Of a DNA stretch of 64,000 nt, positions 44,448 to 57,030 are shown one piece after another; positions within the stretch are counted from its first letter, which is position 1; each line of letters begins with the position of its first letter. A program made the position numbers and the translations under genes. Under the pieces are notes generated by a model, which saw nothing but the letters and a program-made list of their open reading frames with translations, searched no databases and had not been told where the DNA came from. Source of the stretch: Acidobacteriota bacterium (lineage in GTDB: Bacteria; Acidobacteriota; Thermoanaerobaculia; UBA5066; Gp7-AA6); assembly GCA_027307335.1 (NCBI GenBank), contig DAHUXD010000031.1:1-64000 (forward strand), in the 5' to 3' direction.

Positions 44448-46094
44448 CTACCGGGAGTAAACCGTCTTTCCTCCGACGACCGTCGCATCGACCTCGATCT
44501 TCTCGATTTCCCCGGGCGCGACGCGGAGGGGATCGGCGCTCAGGACGACGAAGTCCCCGAGCTTGCCGGGCGCGAGCGAGCCCTTGTCTTTCTCCTCGAA
44601 GGCGGCGTACGCGGCCGAGACCGTGTAGGCGCGGAGCGCCTCCTCGACCCCGATCCGCTGCGCCGGCACCCAGCCGCCGGGGTTCTTGCCGTCGATCGTG
44701 CGCCGGGTGACGGCCGCGGCGATGCCGAGGATCGGCGAGATCGGCGCGACGTCGTAATCCGAGCCGAACGCCAGGATCGCCTTCGCATCGAGGAGCGACC
44801 GCCATGCATAGCTCGTCTTCACGCGCTCGGGCCCGAGCCTCTTCTCGGCCCAGCGGCCGTCGTCGACCGCGTGGTAGGGCTGCATCGAGGCGATCACGCC
44901 GAGCGAGGCGAACCGCGGGATGTCGGCGGCCCGGAGGTGCTGAACGTGCTCGACGCGGAAGCGCCGGTCGCGCGGGCCGTTCGCCTTCTCGACGCGCTCG
45001 AAGATGTTCAGGATCTCGTGGTTCGCGCGATCGCCGATCGCGTGCACCTCGACCTGCAGCCCCGCGGCGTCGGCGGCGGAGATCCGCTCCTCCATCGACG
45101 ACAAAGGAATGGCCTCGGCGGCGAAGACGCCCCGGTTTCCGGGCTCGTCCGTAAAGCCCTCGAACATCGCCGCGGTCCCCGATCCGAGCGAGCCATCCAT
45201 GAAGGCCTTCACGCCGCCGATGCGCAGCCAGTGGTCGTTCTTCATGGAGGTCTGCAGCGCCCTGGCCTTCGGCCAGTCGACGAGAAGCGGCCGGTAGTTC
45301 ACCCGCAGCGTCAGCTCCCCCCGATCGCGCAGCGCGGCCCACGCCGGGACGTCGCCGCGGCCGCCCGGGAGGTCCTGGACCGACGTCACGCCGTAGCGCG
45401 CCGCGTTCTTCATGGCCGTGCGGAGCGCGGCGGCCAGCTCGGCCTGCGTGCGCGGCGGCCGCACCTTCCAGACGAGGTCCGCCGCCGCGTCCTTGAGGAC
45501 CCCCGTCGGCTCGCCGTTGCCGTCCTTCACGATCACGCCGCCCGGCGGGTCGGGCGTCGCCGCGGTGACGCCCGCGAGTCTCAGCGCGAGGCTGTTGCAG
45601 ACGACCATGTGGCCGTCCTGGCGGGAGAGGCACGTCGGCCGGTCCCCGGTGGCGGGATCGAGGAGCGCCTTCGTCGGCAGGACGGGCGGAGTCCACTGCG
45701 TCTGGTCCCAGATTCCGTCCGTCAGCCAGGCCCCGGGCGGCTGCTTCGCCGCGTAGGCGGCGACCCGGCGCGTGAAATCGGCCGGGTCCTTCGTGTGCTG
45801 CAGGTCCACGGCGAGCAGGTCGAAACCGGCTCCGGACATGTGCGTGTGGCAGTCGATGAACCCGGGTACGACGCGCCGGCCCCTGCCGTCGACGACGACG
45901 GTCTTCGGACCCTTCAGCGCGCCGATCTCCGAGTCCGTGCCGACCGCGACGATGCGGTCGCCGCGCACGGCGAGCGCCTGCGCCTCCGGGCGCGCCGGAT
46001 CGCCGGTCCAGATGCGGGCCGAGACGAGGACGAGATCGGCGGGCGGGGCGGCGGGAGCGGCGAGCAGCGCGGCCACGGCGAGGAGGCTCAGCAT
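44448..46094 (-). CDS. YtcJ-like metal-dependent amidohydrolase, exported
   Basis: A 548-residue amidohydrolase, start ATG 46094. The N-terminus (LSLLAVAALLAAPAAPP) is a predicted signal peptide. Motifs of the YtcJ/ExeN group: VPGFIDCHTHMSGAG (metal His pair), GGVKAFMDGSLGSGTA with the carboxylated-Lys region, VEVHAIGDRAN, RVEHVQHL, GVIASMQPYHA and AFGSDYDVAPISP, ending with GSLAPGKLGDFVVL. The family hydrolyses C-N bonds of varied small substrates; the true substrate is unknown. It starts 6 bp after the stop of the ppdK gene, so it may be co-transcribed. Confidence 0.88.
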   Translation of the reverse strand: MLSLLAVAALLAAPAAPPADLVLVSARIWTGDPARPEAQALAVRGDRIVAVGTDSEIGALKGPKTVVVDGRGRRVVPGFIDCHTHMSGAGFDLLAVDLQHTKDPADFTRRVAAYAAKQPPGAWLTDGIWDQTQWTPPVLPTKALLDPATGDRPTCLSRQDGHMVVCNSLALRLAGVTAATPDPPGGVIVKDGNGEPTGVLKDAAADLVWKVRPPRTQAELAAALRTAMKNAARYGVTSVQDLPGGRGDVPAWAALRDRGELTLRVNYRPLLVDWPKARALQTSMKNDHWLRIGGVKAFMDGSLGSGTAAMFEGFTDEPGNRGVFAAEAIPLSSMEERISAADAAGLQVEVHAIGDRANHEILNIFERVEKANGPRDRRFRVEHVQHLRAADIPRFASLGVIASMQPYHAVDDGRWAEKRLGPERVKTSYAWRSLLDAKAILAFGSDYDVAPISPILGIAAAVTRRTIDGKNPGGWVPAQRIGVEEALRAYTVSAAYAAFEEKDKGSLAPGKLGDFVVLSADPLRVAPGEIEKIEVDATVVGGKTVYSR

Positions 46095-46100
46095 CGGGCC

Positions 46101-48817
<2,717 letters not shown>

Positions 48818-48821
<4 letters not shown>

Positions 48822-50896
48822 TTCTCCACCACGATCTCCGAAAAGTCGGCCAGGCTCGTGAACTCCTTCTGGATGGACGCGAGCAGCGCCAGCCGGTTGC
48901 GCCTCAGTTCCTCCTCCGGACAGTTGACCAGCACCTCGACGAAGTAGCGGTCGAGCGACGGCGCGATCGACGCGATCGTCTCCATCGCCTCGCGGTAGTG
49001 GCGCTCGGCGACGAAGCCCGCGATCGCCTGCCTCGCCTGCAGGAAGTCGGCGGCGAGCGCCCGCTCGGCGTCCTCGCGGTACAGCTCGGGGCGCGGCTCC
49101 CCGGGCGAGTCGGAGCCCACGATGTTGCGGATGCGCTTGAACGCGAGAATGAGCGACTTGAAGTCCATGTGCCGGCGCGCCTCGGACAGCGCGCGAGCGC
49201 GGTCGGCGGCGTCCGCGAAGTCCCAGACGCCGACGTTCAAGACCGCCGAGATCTCGTCGTAGGCGTAGCCTCGCCGTTCGAGCAGGCTGCGCAGCCGGTC
49301 GGCGAAGAAGCGCCCGAGCTCGTCGATCACCTCGTCCGCGCCCGGACCCGGCAGGTCCGAGGGCAGGAGCGAGAGGGCCTTCCGCGCGATCGGCCGCCAG
49401 TCGGTGCGCCAGTTGCGGCCGATCGCGATCGCGACGGCGCCGAGCGCCGCGCGGCGCAGGCCGTACGGGTCCTTCGATCCGGTCGGAACGAGGCCGATGC
49501 GGAAGAGCGCGCCGAGCGAGTCGAAGCGGTCGGCGAGCGAGAGGATCGCGCCCGAGGCCTCGCGCGGCGGGTCGTCCGAGCCGGAGGCGGGACGGTACTG
49601 GTCGTAGATCGCCTTCCAGACGGCGTCGGGGTGGCGCTCGCGGCGGGCGTAGATGCCTCCCATCACGCCCTGGAGATCCGTGAACTCCTTGACGACCAGC
49701 GTCGTCAGGTCGGCCTTCGAGAGTCGGGCCGCCGTGCGCACCGTCTCGACGAGGTCCGTGCGCCCGACGAGCCTCGCGACGGATTCCGCGATCTCCTCGA
49801 GGCGCTCGGTCTTCTTCCGGTAGTCGCCGAGGCGCTCCTGGAAGGTCAGGTGCGACAGCGCCGGCAGCCGCGCCTCGAGCCCCTCCTGCACGTCGGTCTC
49901 GAAGAAGAACCGCGCGTCGGCGAGGCGAGCGTTCAGGACCCACTCGCTGCCCTTCGCGATGAAACCCTTCCGGTCCTCGGTGTTGTCCATGACCGCGATG
50001 AAGTGAGGCAGGAGGCCGCCCGGCCCGCGCACCGGCACGTACTTCTGGTGCGTCCGCATCGCGGTGACCGTGATCTCCTCGGGCAGCTCCAGGAATTCCG
50101 GGGCGAAGGCGCCCCGCACGAGCCCGGGCCACTCCACCAGGTCGGAGAGCGTGTTCGCGAGGTCCGCGTGCGCCTCGATCTGGCCGCCGACCTCGGTGGC
50201 GAGCTTCCGCGCCTTGTCGAGGATCTGGATCCGGCGCGCCTCGCTGTCCGGCTCGACGAAGGCGCCGCGCAGCCGCGTCAGGTAGTCGTCCGGGCCCTCG
50301 ATGCGGAGAGGACCGTTCGAGAGCATGCGGTGCCCGACCGTCTCGTCGCCCGCCGCGACGCCTAGGACCTCCATCGGCACGATCTGGCCGCCGAGCACGG
50401 CGACGACGCTGCGCACGGGGCGGACGAACGACCGCGCGCCGTCGCCCCAGCGCATCGTCTTCGGGAACGTCAGCCCGGAGACGACCCGCGGCACGACCTC
50501 GGCGAGCACCTCCCGGGTCGGGCGGCCGGGAATCGTCCGTCGGGCCGCGACGGTCCGGCCGCGCGGCGCGTCGACGACGACGAGATCGGCGACCTCCACC
50601 TTCTGCGCGCGGGCGAACCCCTCGGCCGCCTTCGTCGGCTTGCCCTCCGCGTCGAACGCGTTCGCCGCCGGCGGTCCGAGCACCTCCGATGAGCGGTCGG
50701 ACTGTCGCTCGGGAAGGCCTCGCAGGGCGACCGCGATCCGGCGCGGCGTCGCGTAGGACTCCGTCGAGGCGGGCGCGAGCCCCTCCTCGGCGAGCGCGTC
50801 CGTCAAACGGCGGGAAAGCTCCAGGCGCGCCGGCAGCAGGGCCGGCGCCGGAATCTCCTCCGTCCGGATCTCGAAGATGAAGTCGTCGTTTTTCAC
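48818..50896 (-). CDS. glyS: Glycyl-tRNA synthetase, beta subunit
   Basis: A 692-residue protein of the expected length, start GTG 50896. Opening FIFEIRTEEIPAPALLPA, YATPRRIAV, GLTFPKTMRWGDG, FVRPVRSVVAVL, GHRMLSNGP, EEITVTAMRTHQKY, HFIAVMDNTEDRKG and NARLADARFFFETD are standard for GlyS; the C-terminal anticodon-binding helices include DVWDFADAADRARAL-type sequence. It binds tRNA-Gly in the heterotetrameric enzyme with GlyQ, encoded 67 bp upstream. Confidence 0.97.
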
Positions 50897-50963
50897 GTCG
50901 AAGCGAATCCCACCGCGGGCGGAGATTATCGGGTTGGCGGCCCGCCGGAAACTCCCCTGCCGA

Positions 50964-51935
50964 TCAGGACACCGCCGGTTCCGGCTCCGGGAGCGGAAGC
51001 CGCGAACCTTCCCTTCCCGACACGTATGCCCGCGCGCAGGCGCAGGCGAGCTCCCGGATGCGCCGCACGATGCCGACCCGGTCGGTCGCCGACACGGCGC
51101 CGCGCGCATCGAGGATGTTGAACTGATGGGAGCAGACGAGCGTCGCCTCGTACGCCGGCAGCACGAGGCCCGCCTCGAGACACCGCTTCGCCTCCTGCTC
51201 GTGGCGGTCGAGCATCATCGTCGCGAGCTCCACGTCCGCGACCTCGAAGTTGTACTTCGACATCTCGAATTCGTCGCGCCGGCGGATCTGACCGTACGTC
51301 CATGCGTCGTTCCAGCGCACGTCGAAGACGGAGTTCGCCTTCGCGAGGAACATCGCGATCCGCTCGAGGCCGTACGTGATCTCCGCGGTCACCGGCGAGA
51401 GGTCGATGCCGCCCGCCTGCTGGAAGTAGGTGAACTGCGTGATCTCCATGCCGTCCATCACGACCTGCCAGCCGACGCCCCACGCGCCGAGCGTCGGCGA
51501 CTCCCAGTTGTCCTCCTCGAAGCGGACGTCGTGCTCGGCGAGAACGAGGCCCAGGCGCTCGAGGCTCCGCAGATAGGTCTCCTGGACGTCGTCGGGAGAC
51601 GGCTTCAGGACGACCTGGAGCTGCATGTGCCGCCCGAGCCGCATCGGGTTCTCCCCGTACCGCCCGTCGGCGGGCCGCCGCGACGGCTGCACGTACGCGC
51701 AGCGCCAGGGATCCGGGCCGAGGACCTTCAGGAAGGTCGCCGGATGCATCGTGCCGGCGCCGACGGGAAGGTCGTAGGGCTGCTCGATGAGACAGCCCTC
51801 GCCCTCCCAGAACGCGGTCAGCTCCGAGATGAGCTTCTGAAGCGTGAAGCCGCGCTCTCCGCCCGACAGCGCCTCGACGAAGTGAGCGTCGTGCTGCATG
51901 TGGGCGTCGGCGGGAAGGCCGCGGCGATCAGGCAC
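50964..51935 (-). CDS. glyQ: Glycyl-tRNA synthetase, alpha subunit
   Basis: A 323-residue catalytic subunit. [86 protein letters not shown] and [14 protein letters not shown] are class II aaRS/GlyQ signatures. Together with GlyS it charges tRNA-Gly. Start GTG 51935 has AAAAGG six bases upstream; ATG 51899 would give a 311-residue protein closer to the Escherichia coli N-terminus and cannot be excluded. Confidence 0.97.
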   Translation of the reverse strand: MPDRRGLPADAHMQHDAHFVEALSGGERGFTLQKLISELTAFWEGEGCLIEQPYDLPVGAGTMHPATFLKVLGPDPWRCAYVQPSRRPADGRYGENPMRLGRHMQLQVVLKPSPDDVQETYLRSLERLGLVLAEHDVRFEEDNWESPTLGAWGVGWQVVMDGMEITQFTYFQQAGGIDLSPVTAEITYGLERIAMFLAKANSVFDVRWNDAWTYGQIRRRDEFEMSKYNFEVADVELATMMLDRHEQEAKRCLEAGLVLPAYEATLVCSHQFNILDARGAVSATDRVGIVRRIRELACACARAYVSGREGSRLPLPEPEPAVS

Positions 51936-51977
51936 CGGAGGCCTTTTCAGCGTGCATTGTCCGCAGTTTACCGCACG

Positions 51978-52715
51978 CTATCCCAGGATCTCCGCGAGCA
52001 CGCGCTGGCTCTTCAGCTCGTGCCCCAGGAAGTGGCGGCGCGAGAGGCGCGCCACCTGGGCGATCTCGGCGAGACCGGGAGGCTCCGCGGCAGGGTCGAG
52101 CGGACCCGAGAGAAACGCCGTCAGCGTCCCCCGCGCGTCCGGGGTCAGCCGCAGCACCTCGCCCTGGCGGCACTCCGCGCCGACGAAGCCCGGCCGCCGC
52201 GCGTCGAAGAGCAGCGGCTCGGAGGCCTCGAGCGGCCGGCCGCATCCGGCGCACTCGCGGGGCGCCGGAAAGAGACCGGAGAGCTTCAGGATCCAGACGT
52301 CGAAGTACGCCGCGACGGGCGCCGCCCTCGCTCCCGAGAAGAGCGCGTCCATCGCGTGGCGGGCGAGCCGGTAGAACGGCTCGGCCGGGTCGGACTCCGA
52401 CACGAACGTCTCGAGACTCTCGGCGAGCGTCGAAAGCAGGAGCGCCTTGTCGAGTTCCTTCGAGAGCGCGAACGAGGGCCGGATCGGGTCGGCCGCGTTG
52501 ATCGAGACGAGCTCGCGCCCCTCCTTCTCGTAGTAGACGACGCGCGCCTCGGTCATCGGCTCGAGCGCGCCGGAGAACGCGCTCTTCGGCCGCCGCGCGC
52601 CGCGCGCCACGCCGCGCTTCTTGCCGGTCTCCCGCGTCAGGAAGGAGACGATCCGGTCCGTCTCGCGGAGCGCGTGAGTGCCGAGCACGAACGAATCCGA
52701 GGCGTGGAGCCGCAC
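51978..52715 (-). CDS. recO: DNA repair protein RecO
   Basis: A 245-residue protein, start GTG 52715. N-terminal OB fold (SFVLGTHALRETDRIVSFLTRETGKKRGVARGARRPKS is the usual opening pattern), helical middle, and a zinc-type CAGCGRPL..GAECRQ cluster in the C-terminal half. RecO anneals single strands and loads RecA with RecF/RecR. First gene of the leftward recO-glyQ-glyS-ppdK-amidohydrolase set, a common bacterial linkage. Confidence 0.93.
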   Translation of the reverse strand: MRLHASDSFVLGTHALRETDRIVSFLTRETGKKRGVARGARRPKSAFSGALEPMTEARVVYYEKEGRELVSINAADPIRPSFALSKELDKALLLSTLAESLETFVSESDPAEPFYRLARHAMDALFSGARAAPVAAYFDVWILKLSGLFPAPRECAGCGRPLEASEPLLFDARRPGFVGAECRQGEVLRLTPDARGTLTAFLSGPLDPAAEPPGLAEIAQVARLSRRHFLGHELKSQRVLAEILG

Positions 52716-52740
52716 GGCGCGATTATGATGAGAGGGCGGC

Positions 52741-52791
52741 CGGCGTGTGGTCTAATAAAATTAGAAGAATTTGTACTTTGTCCTAATAAAT
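52741..52791. promoter_or_regulatory. AT-rich divergent control region with palindrome and direct repeat
   Basis: A 40-base A+T-rich island between recO (GTG 52715) and the MFS gene (ATG 52790) in otherwise 70% GC DNA. It contains the perfect palindrome TCTAATAAAATTAGA (52751-52765), and the octamer CTAATAAA twice (52752-52759 and 52783-52790), 31 bp or three helical turns apart; the second copy touches the MFS start codon. This looks like a paired repressor operator overlapping promoters. No regulator gene is adjacent. Confidence 0.45.
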
Positions 52792-53986
52792 GATGCCTAG
52801 AACGCGACGACAGCCGCTTCCGAGAGGGGTCCTCGCGCTCGGCTTCGTGTCGTTCCTGTCGGACGTCGCGTCCGACATGATCTACCCCCTCCTCCCCGAC
52901 TTCCTGACCCGGACGCTCCACGCCGGCCCGGCCGCGCTCGGTCTCATCGAAGGCGTCGCCGAGGCGACGGCCTCGCTCATGAAGGCGGTCTCCGGCTGGT
53001 GGTCCGACCGCGCGCGGCGGCGGAAGCCCCTCGTCGTCGCCGGCTACTCGGTCGCGACCTTCGCCCGGCCGCTCGTCGGCCTCGCGTCGAGCTGGGCCCA
53101 GGTCCTCGCGATCCGCTTCGCCGATCGCGTCGGCAAGGGAATCCGCACGTCGCCGCGCGACGCGCTCCTCGCCGACATCGTCCCCGCAGGCGAGCGCGGA
53201 CGCGCGTACGGGCTGCAGCGCGCGATGGACAACGCGGGCGCGGTGGCAGGCCCGCTGCTCGCGGCCTTCCTGCTTCGATGGGTCTTTTCCGACGAGCGGG
53301 CGGTGTTCCTCCTGGCGGCGATCCCCGGCATCGCCGCGCTCTTCGTCCTGATCGCGCGCGTCCGGGAGGCGCCGCGCGCCGAAGCCGCCGCGCCGCGCGG
53401 ACCACGCCCCCCGGCCGCCTCGCTGCCGCGCCGTCTCCGGGTCGCGATCGCCATCTTCACGCTGTTCGCCCTCGCGAGCTCGACCGACGCGTTCCTGCTC
53501 CTGAAGGCGGGCGACGCGGGCATCCCCCTCTGGCAGCTCCCGCTCCTCTGGGCATTCTTCAACGGCGTAAAGGCCGCGACCGGGGTCCCCGGCGGGATCC
53601 TCGCGGACCGCATGGGCCACGTGCGCACGATTCTCGCCGGGTGGTGCGTCTATGCCGCCGCGTACGTCGCCTTCGCGTTCGCGGCGACCGCCGTCCAGGT
53701 CTGGGCCGTCTTCGCTTTCTACGCGCTCTTCTACGCGCTCACGGAGGGCGCGGAGCGCGCGCTGGTGGCGGACCTCGCCCGGGGCGACGCGCGGGGCCGC
53801 GCCTTCGGCGCCTTCCACGCGTCGGTCGGGCTGGCGGCGCTGCCGGCCTCGCTCCTCTTCGGCGTCTGCTGGAAGGCGTTCGGCCCGCGCACCGCCTTTC
53901 TCATCGGCGCCGCCATCGCGCTCGTCGCCGCGGTCGCGTTGGTCCTCTGGAGCCATACGGGCAAGGGGACGGCCAGCACGACTTAG
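52790..53986 (+). CDS. Major facilitator superfamily transporter
   Basis: A 398-residue protein with twelve predicted helices, start ATG 52790 (or 52793). The opening GVLALGFVSFLSDVASDMIYPLLPDFL and the motif A-like loop DRARRRKPLV after TM2, and its repeat DRMGHVRTIL after TM8, identify the MFS; the DVASDMIYPLLP start is typical of a subfamily related to drug-efflux and fosmidomycin-resistance-like proteins. GKGIRTSPRDALLAD between TM4 and TM5 is conserved in that subfamily. Substrate unknown. The upstream palindrome suggests repressor control, as for efflux pumps. Confidence 0.85.
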   Translation: MMPRTRRQPLPRGVLALGFVSFLSDVASDMIYPLLPDFLTRTLHAGPAALGLIEGVAEATASLMKAVSGWWSDRARRRKPLVVAGYSVATFARPLVGLASSWAQVLAIRFADRVGKGIRTSPRDALLADIVPAGERGRAYGLQRAMDNAGAVAGPLLAAFLLRWVFSDERAVFLLAAIPGIAALFVLIARVREAPRAEAAAPRGPRPPAASLPRRLRVAIAIFTLFALASSTDAFLLLKAGDAGIPLWQLPLLWAFFNGVKAATGVPGGILADRMGHVRTILAGWCVYAAAYVAFAFAATAVQVWAVFAFYALFYALTEGAERALVADLARGDARGRAFGAFHASVGLAALPASLLFGVCWKAFGPRTAFLIGAAIALVAAVALVLWSHTGKGTASTT

Positions 53987-54039
53987 GCTTTCGGTTCTCG
54001 CCTGATACCATCGCGTCCGTGGGTCCGGTCTGGCGCGTC

Positions 54040-54237
54040 ATGAAGGGGCGGAAGGACACCTGCGATCGCTGCGGTCGGCCGGTCGAGGACTATCCGGCCG
54101 TCGGCCGCGTCGTGAACTTCCAGTTCGAGCCGAACGAGAAGTACTGCTGGGAGTGCTACGCCTACATCACGCCTTTCGTCGACGACGTCGATCCCGCCTC
54201 GCCGTTCCAGCCCGTCACCAAGCCCGCGATCCCGTGA
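54040..54237 (+). CDS. Small zinc-ribbon protein upstream of mqnE
   Basis: A 65-residue protein (ATG 54040; a GTG at 54019 would add seven residues). Two CxxC knuckles, DTCDRCGRPVED and KYCWECYAY, are spaced to bind one zinc. The remainder is acidic and Pro-rich at the C-terminus. Its stop codon overlaps the mqnE start (GTGA), so it is co-translated with a radical SAM enzyme of menaquinone synthesis. No family function is known to me; it could be a small accessory protein for MqnE or simply linked. Confidence 0.65.
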   Translation: MKGRKDTCDRCGRPVEDYPAVGRVVNFQFEPNEKYCWECYAYITPFVDDVDPASPFQPVTKPAIP

Positions 54238-55364
54238 AGGAGATTCTGTCGACCTTCCGCGGATCGGACCTCGCGCCGATCGCCGAGAAGGTCCTCTCCG
54301 GGGGCCGGCTGTCGTTCGCCGACGGCGTGGCGCTCTTCGCGACGCGCGATTTCCTGGGCCTCGGCCGCCTCGCCAACCACGTCCGGGAGGCGCGTCACGG
54401 CAACGCGGCCTTCTACAACGTGAACCGGTACCTGAACCCGACGAACATCTGCTGGGTCGATTGCGCGCTGTGCGCCTGGGCGAAGAAGGTCAACGAGCCC
54501 GGCGGCTACGAGCTCGCGATCGACGAGTGCGTCGCGGAGGCCGGCAAGGGCTACAGCGAAGCCGTCACGGAGTTCCACGTCGTCGGCGGGCTTCACCCGA
54601 CGTGGCCCTTCGACTACTACACCGGGCTCATGCGCGCGCTGAAGGAGAAGTTCCCCGGCGTCCACATCAAGGCCTGGACGATGGTCGAGCTCGACTGGAT
54701 CGCGCAGATCGGCCGGATGCCGGTCGCCGACGTCATCCTCCGCCTGAAGGACGCCGGCATGGATTCGTGCCCCGGCGGCGGGGCCGAGATTTTCGCCCGC
54801 CGCGTGCGCGACGTCATCTGCAAGAACAAGATCTCCGGCGAGCGCTGGCTCGAGGTCGCGCGCGAATGCCACCGCCTCGGCGTCCGGACCAATGCGACGA
54901 TGCTCTACGGCCACGTCGAGACGCCCGAGGAACGGGTCGACCACCTGCTGAGCCTGCGCGAGCTCCAGGACGAGACCGGCGGCATTCCGGGCGTCATTCC
55001 TCTCGCGTTCCATCCCGAGAACACGCCGCTTGCCCATCTGCCACCGTCCACCGGCCAGCTCGACCTGCGCGTCATCGCGGTCTCGCGCCTGCTGCTCGAC
55101 AACGTGGACCACATCAAGGCGTACTGGATCCAGATCGGGACCAAGCTCGCCCAGATCGCCCTGTTCTTCGGCGCCGACGACCTCGTCGGCACGGTCGTCG
55201 ACGAGACGATCACCCATGCCGCGGGAGCGACGACCGCCTCCGGCATGACGCGCACGGACTTCGAACGGATGATCCGCGAGTCGGGACGCGAGCCGTTCGA
55301 GCGCGACTCGGAGTACCGGCGCGTGGTGCGCTCGGGCGGCCGGCTGGAGCCCGTTCCCGCCTGA
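54234..55364 (+). CDS. mqnE: Aminodeoxyfutalosine synthase (radical SAM)
   Basis: A 376-residue protein, start GTG 54234. The radical SAM cluster motif is NPTNICWVDCALCAWAKK (Cys-x3-Cys-x2-Cys). Further MqnE hallmarks: VGGLHPTWPFDYYTGLMRAL, IKAWTMVELDWIAQ, AGMDSCPGGGAEIF, RTNATMLYGHVETPEERVDH and LRELQDETGGIPGVIPLAFHPENT. It joins adenosyl radical chemistry to 3-[(1-carboxyvinyl)oxy]benzoate to form aminodeoxyfutalosine in the alternative menaquinone pathway. CofH and MqnC are relatives, but the TMLYGH..RVDH and PLAFHPENT segments favour MqnE. Menaquinone fits the SdhCAB type encoded downstream. Confidence 0.9.
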   Translation: MKEILSTFRGSDLAPIAEKVLSGGRLSFADGVALFATRDFLGLGRLANHVREARHGNAAFYNVNRYLNPTNICWVDCALCAWAKKVNEPGGYELAIDECVAEAGKGYSEAVTEFHVVGGLHPTWPFDYYTGLMRALKEKFPGVHIKAWTMVELDWIAQIGRMPVADVILRLKDAGMDSCPGGGAEIFARRVRDVICKNKISGERWLEVARECHRLGVRTNATMLYGHVETPEERVDHLLSLRELQDETGGIPGVIPLAFHPENTPLAHLPPSTGQLDLRVIAVSRLLLDNVDHIKAYWIQIGTKLAQIALFFGADDLVGTVVDETITHAAGATTASGMTRTDFERMIRESGREPFERDSEYRRVVRSGGRLEPVPA

Positions 55365-55398
55365 TCCATCCAACCGGGTCGCGCCGCCATCGGCTTCG

Positions 55399-57030
55399 GT
55401 GGAGCCCGGCGACTCCGTGACGCGACCGGAGAATCGGAGGCGCCGCCTCGAGACGGAAGGCGCCACCACGCGCGCTCGCGCCGCCTTCGGACGGCGCGCG
55501 GGAATCGCGCTCGCGCTCGCCGCCGTCGCCGCCCTGCAGATCGCCGCGACCCGCGGCCGTCTCGACGGGCCGTTCCTCGACACGCGGCTCCACTACGCGC
55601 ACGACAACGCGCTCTACGGATTTCAGATCCGCAGCGGCCTCCGCGACGCCGACCCGCGATCGCAGTTCGGCGTGACCGTCGCCGCGTACGACCGGTGGGG
55701 CGAGGCGACGGGCCGCCCCTCCTACTACACGGACCACCCGTTCCTGCTGAAGGCGCTCCTCCAGCTCTACGCCCGGTTCGCCGGCGTCTCGGAGTGGACG
55801 ACGCGCTCGTTCTACCTGCTCGTCGCCGCGGCCACCGCCGCGGGCCTCTTCGCCGTTCTGCTCTCGACGACGGGCAGCGTCTTCGCGGCCGCGGCCGGCG
55901 CCGCGACGCTCGTGACGCTGCCGGTCTTCTCCGTCTACCAGCTCTCCGTGAAGTCCGAGGCCGACGGCATGCTCGTCGCCGTGTGGCTCTACGGGGCCTT
56001 CGTCGCGACTCTGCGGCGCGGCACGCGGCGTCCCCGCCTCGTTTACGCGACGCTCGCCGTCGCGGCGTTCCTGACTCACTGGACCGTGATCCTCTTCGTC
56101 GGCGTTCTGGCGGCGTACGAGCTGCTGCTCGCTCGCCGGCACCCGAGGGCCCGGCAGCTCCTCGCGACGACCGCGGCCGCTTCCGCGGTGGGCCTCGCCG
56201 CCCTCCTCGGCCTCATGAGCTGGCTCCAGCGCGGCTGGACGGGCGCGCGGGAGGCGCTGACGCGGTCGTTCCGGGTCCGCTCGCAGGCGATCGGGTTCGC
56301 GGAATGGGGCGCCCGACAGCTCCTCTACGTGCAGAAGAATTTCACGGTGACGGCCGCGCTCCTGAGCCTCGCCATGCTCGGGCTCCTCGTGGCCCGCGTC
56401 GTTCGGCGGGGCGCCGCCTCGCGGGCGGAGACCGAACCGTCGGAGGAGCCGTCCGGGCTCGCGCTCGTCGAGGGGTTCGTGCTCGTCACCGCCGCCGTCG
56501 CCGTTCTCTGGGTGGGCCTCTTTCCCCAGGGCAGCTTCGTCCACGTCTACTGGCAGTACTGGTTCTGCCTGCCGATCGCCGCCCTCGTGGCCGCGACCGT
56601 CGCGATGGCCGAGGGGACGCGCCTGCGGGCGCCCGCGCGCGTGGCGGCATGCGTGCTGGTCGCGGCGCTCTTCGTGGCGGCGCGGAAGGAGTACGCGGGC
56701 ATCGTCGCCGATCAGCTCGGGACGCCGGAAGACGTCGCGTTCCTGCAGACCCTGAGGGACGACGCCTACGCGCGGCTCGTGTTCGTTCCGCTCACCGACA
56801 CTCCCCTGACCGCGTGGTTTCAGGGCCCGCTGTTCCTCTACTACACCGACCGGCCGATTGCGATCGCGAGCCGGCCCGAGGAGCTCCACCCCGGCGACAA
56901 GCTCCTCGTGCTCCGCTACACGGACCGCGCGCTCGCGGTGAAGGGGCTCGAGGGCTGGTCGGGCCGCCGGCTTCTCCACGAGAAGTGCGGACTCCGGATC
57001 TGCGCCTACGACGTGGGGTCAGGTCTCTGA
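55399..57030 (+). CDS. GT-C-like polytopic membrane protein
   Basis: A 543-codon frame from GTG 55399 (a GTG at 55417 is equally possible). After a basic N-terminus and one helix, the first loop has DTRLHYAHDNALYGFQIR, and GRPSYYTDHPFLLKALLQLYARF with the Asp-His-Pro motif typical of GT39-like transferases. About ten helices and a C-terminal soluble segment follow. The final residues VGSGL and the stop are encoded by the left end of a REP-like element (57015-57171), so the native C-terminus may have been altered. Donor and acceptor are unknown. Confidence 0.7.
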   Translation: MEPGDSVTRPENRRRRLETEGATTRARAAFGRRAGIALALAAVAALQIAATRGRLDGPFLDTRLHYAHDNALYGFQIRSGLRDADPRSQFGVTVAAYDRWGEATGRPSYYTDHPFLLKALLQLYARFAGVSEWTTRSFYLLVAAATAAGLFAVLLSTTGSVFAAAAGAATLVTLPVFSVYQLSVKSEADGMLVAVWLYGAFVATLRRGTRRPRLVYATLAVAAFLTHWTVILFVGVLAAYELLLARRHPRARQLLATTAAASAVGLAALLGLMSWLQRGWTGAREALTRSFRVRSQAIGFAEWGARQLLYVQKNFTVTAALLSLAMLGLLVARVVRRGAASRAETEPSEEPSGLALVEGFVLVTAAVAVLWVGLFPQGSFVHVYWQYWFCLPIAALVAATVAMAEGTRLRAPARVAACVLVAALFVAARKEYAGIVADQLGTPEDVAFLQTLRDDAYARLVFVPLTDTPLTAWFQGPLFLYYTDRPIAIASRPEELHPGDKLLVLRYTDRALAVKGLEGWSGRRLLHEKCGLRICAYDVGSGL

